Made by a program: the position numbers and the translations under genes
Shown here: one piece after another, positions 20,602 to 33,545 of the stretch
How positions within the stretch are numbered: the first letter of the stretch is position 1
Layout: each line of letters starts with the position of its first letter
The notes under the pieces: generated by a model
What the model was told of the DNA's origin: nothing
The model's database searches: none
What the model saw: the letters and a program-made list of their open reading frames with translations, nothing else
NCBI RefSeq assembly: GCF_001039355.2
Contig: NW_019775678.1
Location: 12,917-46,461 of the forward strand
DNA: 33,545 bases
DNA from: Lingula anatina
Taxonomy: Eukaryota > Brachiopoda > Lingulata > Lingulida > Lingulidae
Direction: 5' to 3'

Positions 20602-21373
20602 GACGCAGGATACAGAGAACGACATGCCGGGCAACAAGATGTCCCTAGCGTACCCATCTATGGTAGGCGGGAACCCTGGGAAGAGCGTGATGACGCAATC
20701 CTTCTGCATGAAGTCTGACGTCACAGATGACGGTGACCCTGTCACGTGGCCCGCTGGCGAATACTGTATTTATAGGTACAAGGGATCATGTCCTAAAGGT
20801 TGGTAATAAAAGATGGCGCTTTTTGCCTTGGTACTTGTTTAAGAAGGAATTGGTGTGTGCTATATTTGCTCTTTTATATAGGGATGAAAACAAAGTTAAA
20901 AAGATATGTCCTATGGATCAACTCTTTTATTCACATATAAATGTAATATTATAATTACCAACGTGTAAAAATATCTGAATTGACTCTCATATTCTCAAAT
21001 TCTTGCAGACTTCGACGTCGGATTCATCCAATGGGACGATGAAAACACCAACAACAAAAACAGCCGATCTGGAGAACTTCCAGACGGTTTTTACGGGACA
21101 AACACACAGATCGAGTTCTGCTGCCGGACTGACGGCAAATGGTCTGATGACGTCACTCTTCCGACAGCAGAACCCTTCCTCCTTTTACAGAAGAACCCCA
21201 CGGACTGTCAGCGGGTAGCAGGCATGGATGCGAGCCAGACGTGGTTTCAGTGGGACACGGAAGACGAGACGCGCGGCGCCAGCTCAGCGGGATCTGTCCC
21301 TTATAACGGAGTCACGAAGGACGGGGAGGTTAAGCTTCACTACTGCACTTATTTTCCTTCTAAGCGTCGATGA
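20602..21373 (+). CDS. ApeC-domain (apextrin-like) protein, last two exons
   Basis: ApeC proteins are secreted or intracellular; lancelet members bind bacterial peptidoglycan, and others act in embryos as apical matrix proteins. Exons are 20602-20798 and 21009-21373, joined through AAAG|GTTGGT and TTGCAG|AC. Readable motifs in order: TQDTENDMPGNKM, SVMTQSFCMKS, WPAGEYCIYRYKGSCPK, DFDVGFIQWDDENTNN, LPDGFYG, IEFCCRTDGKW, LPTAEPFLLL, DCQRVAGM, WFQWDTED, VPYNG and LHYCTY. This is the full ApeC consensus except its start. Seven cysteines are seen where the domain usually has eight; the first should be in an upstream exon. The exon opens after TTTTACTTCAG with one base completing a codon, so the ATG at 20624 is internal. 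I could not find the upstream exon; the 'n' at 19999 and repeats lie there. The stop follows the domain directly, as in family members with a C-terminal ApeC. Confidence 0.9.
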
Positions 21374-21686
21374 TCTCATTTCGACCCTTTTTTCTACAAA
21401 ATGCTCATTTCTTTTATTAATCTTTAAAAACGGTCTTGTTTTCATTTACTCGCGCGTGTAGCATCGTCTCTTTCACAATAATAGCGTTAGTTCTGAAAAA
21501 AGGTTCGTAATCTTGAATGAACTGGAAATCGGTTCGAATATTACGAAACTTCACGGTATGTAGGCGTCTTGATCAACAGAGGTTGTGCATCATGCAGCAC
21601 CACAAATCAAAACTTTAGTATCGATCTGCCATAGATTGAAACAGTAAACAAATTTCATCAAAATTTTCCTGGTTAGTATTGATTTT

Positions 21687-21696
21687 AATAAATAAA
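21687..21696 (+). terminator. Candidate polyadenylation signal of the ApeC gene
   Basis: Two overlapping AATAAA hexamers lie about 315 bases after the ApeC stop codon. They are the first such hexamers downstream on the plus strand that I noticed. AATAAA is common in AT-rich DNA, so support is modest. Confidence 0.4.
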
Positions 21697-23040
21697 TTAG
21701 TTAATTGATAATAAGAATGTAAATGGTGGTGTGAAAGGAATGACAGTCTGCTAGGAACCGTAGAGACGGTTTCACTTTACCTATATAGGCGACTTTCGCC
21801 TTGTACATTTGTATTTAGCCGGATATTACCGGTCTACCCTTTTAATCGTATGAGATCCCAGACTTCCATTCTATTCCTGGGACTAGCATTCCCTCCACAC
21901 CGGCATACTTTGTTTTGTTATTACCGCGCAAACCCGAAAAATATACATTCTATTTTCTGTTGGAAAAGTACGTCATATTGGAATAATGCCGTGACGGTAG
22001 TTAGCATCGAGTATTTTTAGATAAGCGATGCATGAGAATTCTGTGCCGGGAAAAGTGCTAATATTAGATTTTCTTTAGGACCATACTTCAGCCTATAGCT
22101 ATTTTAAACCATGGCCAGTCACTCTAGTAAATCAACCTTTTCAAGTTTCAAGAGCATGATAGTATATAATTTTTTCTCGCGTTTAAATATCAACTTACCT
22201 CAGATTTTTTAATGTTTTATAATTATCATATTATTACCAAATGTGTAAAATGCGCGTGAATTTAAGCACAAAGTCTTTTGATAATGTCGAAGAGGTAATT
22301 GTTAGTTTAAGGTAAAAGCGGCGAATTGTTGTCAGAAAATTCTCCCTGTCATCGGTTCCCCCTGGTGCCACATGTATTTACATTACTTTTCTCGCTAGAG
22401 TCGAAATATACAAGATATCCTGCTCAATTCTCGCCCAGCAACAGGGATGTATTGTTTAACATGTTCACGTTCTAGGAACTGCAATACGTATAGTCACACC
22501 GTTATCAACAGCGAGATATCTCGCTTTTCAGTGGTGAGATATCTCGGTTTTAAGCGTCGTTTTTGTCAATGAGAGGTGATATAATCCGCATATTGCTTAT
22601 TTTTTGCATTTTTATCTTGAAGACGTACGTTAACAAATATGTTTTGCTACTCCGCTATCAAACGATATGTAGAGAAAATCCGTAATATTTTCATATAAAC
22701 GATCAAAACTGGTAGTGGTAGGTCACGTCTGTAGGCTGGTTCCACAAGTTGTATTTTCTTGAACGTTTTATACTAAGTATAATTCTACAGCAATATAATA
22801 AATCGTATTTCATATACATTTATGAGCTTGTTCGTTTTTGCCACTGATCTCTGTGAAAATTAACATTTAATGTGCATGAAGTCAATTTTTTTTATGATTA
22901 GCAAAAAGGTTCATTAGCTTGGTAGCTGGATCATATATTATAATTATCAAACACAAACTGAAAATATTCTTCCTGTCCTTAGCTATACCACCTAGCGGTC
23001 AGTGAGTAACAACTCACGTCAGTTAAGATACTTCATGGTA

Positions 23041-23184
23041 TATTTAATACCACTTCATGGGATAAGTGCCCCAATTTTACTGACAAATCCCATGAAGTGG
23101 TAATATAAATATCGCAAAGTCCTTATTTTTTAACCAATGAAGTCGCCTTCTATCAAGAAGTAATACTTATCCCATGAAGTGGGA
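23041..23184. repeat. Inverted-repeat cluster around CCCATGAAGTGG
   Basis: CACTTCATGGGATAAGT at 23051-23067 is perfectly complementary to ACTTATCCCATGAAGTG at 23165-23181. A second complementary copy, ATCCCATGAAGTGGTAATAT, starts at 23087 and pairs with the left arm out to TATTTAATACC. Two alternative hairpins can therefore form. It may be a small foldback MITE. Confidence 0.6.
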
Positions 23185-24163
23185 AGTAACTGGACACGCG
23201 TCAGTCTGATAAAGTCCAGCGTCCAGTTTGGCCGCAAGCTAAAGGTATGGAGATATTTTCAGCTTGAGTTAAATAATTATCAGATACGAGTTAGCTTTGT
23301 TTATAGTCCTACTATTTCAGTTTGTCCTCACATACCTGCGCCAAGACTGCATAAATTCACTGGAAGCTTCTACTTTGTAAATATGGCCATGAGCCCGTGT
23401 TTTAATCTTTGTATCGATATTTTTCATTCCTTTTTTAAACATTGGAACAATAATTTAACGAAAATTACCGTCATTCAATCTTTCACTCAACATGTTTAGT
23501 AACCAGAAAACACGAGTTTTTAATACTTTTAAATTTATTCAAAGCGTGTACTGGTAATCCAAAAAGTTACCATCAAAAGCTTCTTTCTTCCATTTATATA
23601 CAGCTACTGATTCTAATATTCACTGCTACTATTTACAATCCTCAGTTCCTCAAAAATTCCAGAAAACCGTAACAATACGATGTCTGCATCTATCTACAAT
23701 ATCATTACAGTAATATGTTTACGTCTCGTGAGCTGTTTTAATCGTCATATCATTGACNAATAATAATGGAACCGCATTTTAATTACAAGACGGCAAAAGG
23801 TGGTATTTACAGTTTATCAACATTTTCAAGCCAAGTTTCAGATCTCCACAAGCGAAGTGCTGAGATGTATTGGAACCAGTCTTTCTGTCATAAAAAGTTA
23901 CAAAAATCAAGTCTTCAAAACAGGTCTCGTCCTATTCGAAACGTCACTACATTACGTAACATTTGGTGTTTGGTGCCTATTTTTAAACTGTGTACTGCAG
24001 CGCCTGGGTTTACAGGCTGACATTAAATTACCGTCAACTTTTCTAACAGACCCAGGAACAATGTTACAAGTACACCCCAGTTTTAGAGTTCACTGCTACA
24101 CACCATTTTCCATGAAAACCTTCAGCCTTGGTTAACATAACTGTCCATATGTATACTGCTGTC

Positions 24164-24166
<3 letters not shown>

Positions 24167-24229
<63 letters not shown>
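24167..24229. repeat. (AT)n microsatellite
   Basis: About 31 uninterrupted AT units, able to form a cruciform. Confidence 0.97.
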
Positions 24230-24232
<3 letters not shown>

Positions 24233-24493
24233 CTATGTATATACTTTATACATCCATATTTTTCAAAAGAAAAGAACTGTTAATATCTGCATATCATTAA
24301 AATGTAAATAAAGCTGTGTTACAAAAACTCAGACTATAATGAAGATCTTCCTGGAACATGCACTTGTACTATTCTCAAATGTTCAAACTTTCTTCAGTCT
24401 CTATTATGCTCTAACTTTATACATATTTCCATAAAATTTTATGACCATGTGAAGAATTCAGTGACCCCACTCAGCCTCCAACAAGCAAGGCAT

Positions 24494-24664
24494 TTTAACA
24501 AACTCCTTGTTACAACCAAACTCCCTGCATTATATCATATCCACCCACAGTTTAACAAACTCCTTGTTACAACCAAACTCCCAGCATTTTATCATATCCA
24601 CCCACAGTTTAACAAACTCCTTGTTACAACCAAACTCTCAGTTTTATATCATATCCACCCACAG
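24494..24664. repeat. Minisatellite, three copies of a 57-bp unit
   Basis: The unit starts TTTAACAAACTCCTTGTTAC and ends ATATCCACCCACAG. Starts are at 24494, 24551 and 24608, with only a few substitutions between copies. Because 57 is divisible by three, two plus-strand frames stay open through it, giving repeated HIHPQFNKLLVTTKL-type peptides. No splice sites, start context or homology support a gene. Confidence 0.92.
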
Positions 24665-25577
24665 TTTCCAAGTGAATCTCTCTCACTGGACACACACATA
24701 CATACTAACATCTTTCAATCACATCTCAGCTCGCTAAATCACTCTCCCAGCTAACCCTGCTCATCATGAATTCTAACAAATAGAAGAACAAGCTAGCGTT
24801 AAGTAATCTATCCAAGTTTTTTCCAAAGACCAATGTAATGGTTGTAAAGTTAAGAGTGGCCCTACACGTCACTCTGTTTTTTTTTTTTTTTTCAACAATA
24901 TTTTTCTCCTACTTATCTTTGTACCACAGAAAGAATACCATAAGGATATTGTGACCTGGGAAATAGACGTGCAATTTGAGCACAATATTTACAGCTCTGC
25001 TCATACTAGACCTTCTAAAAGTCAATGTACGCACTGCAATATATGAACAGGTCTTTATTGTGACATCTTCATAAACTTTCTTTATCTGCCTTACATGAAT
25101 AACAGGTTTCTTGCAACTTTCAAAAATATTTTGATATATAATAAACTGCAAATTAATTGTTTCGTAAAATGCTTTACACCTTGGAAGTATACTGTACCTA
25201 CATCATAATCAACTGCAAGTGAATTCCTTAAAATGTCCAATGCAAGTGACATTATAATTACATGTACACTGTATAAATCATTGGCTCACTCATGCAGTTG
25301 GCTAGCAACGATCTCCATACAACATTCAGATAAACACAAATGGCCGCCACCACAAACAAGACTCTTAGGGCAGTGCAGCTGGCAGTTTTAAGCTCAATAA
25401 ATGCAATATAAAAAAAAGAAAAAAAAGAAAAAAAAAAACATAATCTGTACTGTGACAATAACACTGTACCCACCATAATACGGTTGTATGTTCCTTAACA
25501 CAACGTGGTAACAATATCTATTTGGTAATGGATGTTCAGTAAAAATTTGAAAATTTCATCACTTAGAAATTAATTAA

Positions 25578-25583
25578 TTTTAT
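25578..25583 (-). terminator. Candidate polyadenylation signal of the SRCR-LDLa gene
   Basis: AATAAA on the minus strand about 240 bases after the stop codon, downstream of the AU-rich tract. The hexamer alone is weak evidence in such AT-rich DNA. Confidence 0.3.
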
Positions 25584-25756
25584 TTTTTAAATGTTGGAAT
25601 CAGACACTGCCGTATTAAGTGATAAACATCAAAATTATCAAGAAGTTCATTCTCAAGTTTGACGAGATTTTCAAAGTTAAAAAATTACTTCTGCAGAGAA
25701 TCGTCTTCTTACAAAATTTTTAAGCCAACACTAAATTTCCAAGTTTTTACTGTAAA

Positions 25757-25806
25757 TATAAAATAAATAAATAAATAAATAAAAAATAAATAAATAAATA
25801 AATAAA
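25757..25806 (-). promoter_or_regulatory. AUUUA-rich tract in the presumed 3' UTR of the SRCR-LDLa gene
   Basis: In the sense direction of the gene this is a run of TTTA units beginning about 17 bases after the stop codon. It contains around ten overlapping ATTTA pentamers. Such runs are the core of class II AU-rich elements that shorten mRNA life in many immune genes. It may instead be an ordinary tetranucleotide microsatellite. Confidence 0.4.
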
Positions 25807-25822
25807 CAGGTGTCCTAATACT

Positions 25823-33545
<7,723 letters not shown>

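Larger units (their letters stand above)
21374..23757. other. Intergenic sequence, probable ApeC 3' UTR then unassigned
   Basis: The first 300 bases are the likely ApeC 3' UTR, with overlapping AATAAA signals at 21687-21696. Beyond that the sequence is AT-rich, with palindromes at 22511-22545 and a hairpin-rich block at 23041-23184. No gene or RNA is recognised. The stretch ends at the 'n' at 23758. Confidence 0.5.
23759..25822. other. Intergenic sequence between the convergent ApeC and SRCR-LDLa genes
   Basis: The stretch contains an (AT)n tract, a 57-bp tandem repeat, a T-run near 24878-24892 and AT-rich sequence. An AATAAA near 24306 on the plus strand could end an unseen transcript. The right part, up to about 25575, may be 3' UTR of the SRCR-LDLa gene. 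Open frames of 80-110 codons here resemble nothing I know. Confidence 0.45.

Noticed and set aside
20624-20806. ATG at 20624 as the start of a short ApeC protein
   Set aside because: The sequence upstream in the same frame (TQDTEND) belongs to the ApeC consensus and follows a good acceptor, so the Met is internal.
23766-24135. 84- and 111-codon plus-strand frames
   Set aside because: The frames overlap each other, give no recognisable domain, and start right after an 'n' join. An AATAAA at about 24306 hints at a 3' end, but this is too weak for a gene call.

Overview
This is a eukaryotic (animal) window. Coding sequence lies in short exons split by AT-rich introns with GT..AG borders, and there are many microsatellites and transposon relics. 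The gene families are WASP/N-WASP, NUAK kinase, cytosolic-type sulfotransferase, ApeC/apextrin and an SRCR-LDLa mosaic protein. Together they suggest an invertebrate with an expanded innate receptor set. A lancelet (Branchiostoma) fits best, but a mollusc, hemichordate or echinoderm cannot be excluded from sequence alone. Six isolated 'n' characters (13167, 15468, 19999, 23758, 28848, 32393) look like contig joins, and several oddities sit next to them.

Layout. Positions 1-10012 (minus) hold the 5' end of an N-WASP/WASL gene: coding exon 1 at 9908-10012 and exon 2 at 5262-5402. The rest of that gene lies to the left of the window. Positions 10013-10667 are a GC-richer shared promoter. A NUAK-type kinase starts on the plus strand at 10668, but only its first coding exon (10668-10877) is present. 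Positions 10878-14551 contain no recognised exon, but do hold a repeat element built from small AGTCC/GGACT palindromes (13168-14515) with a tRNA-like sequence inside it.

Positions 14552-19143 (minus) are a complete five-exon, 331-residue sulfotransferase gene. Its intron 3 hosts a 2.2 kb foldback-like element (15243-17419) made of inverted arms and arrays of a 13-mer. Positions 19.7-20.6 kb hold a decayed LINE reverse-transcriptase fragment, a gap next to a G-run, another terminus of the foldback family, and a 214-bp Harbinger-like MITE with TAA target duplications. Positions 20602-21373 (plus) are the last two exons of an ApeC-domain protein. Positions 21374-25822 hold only repeats and unassigned sequence.

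Positions 25823-33190 (minus) are the 3' part of a multi-exon gene. It encodes SRCR-SRCR-LDLa-SRCR-LDLa-SRCR-LDLa-SRCR and stops three residues after the last SRCR cysteine, so it has no C-terminal membrane anchor. All modules are bounded by phase-1 introns and every SRCR is split by a phase-2 intron, a clean record of exon shuffling. One LDLa exon is present twice across a gap, probably an assembly artefact.

The genes do not form an operon or pathway. WASL and NUAK form a head-to-head pair of ordinary cell-biology genes. ApeC (microbe-binding in lancelets) and SRCR-LDLa (scavenger-receptor-like) are typical invertebrate immune-recognition genes.
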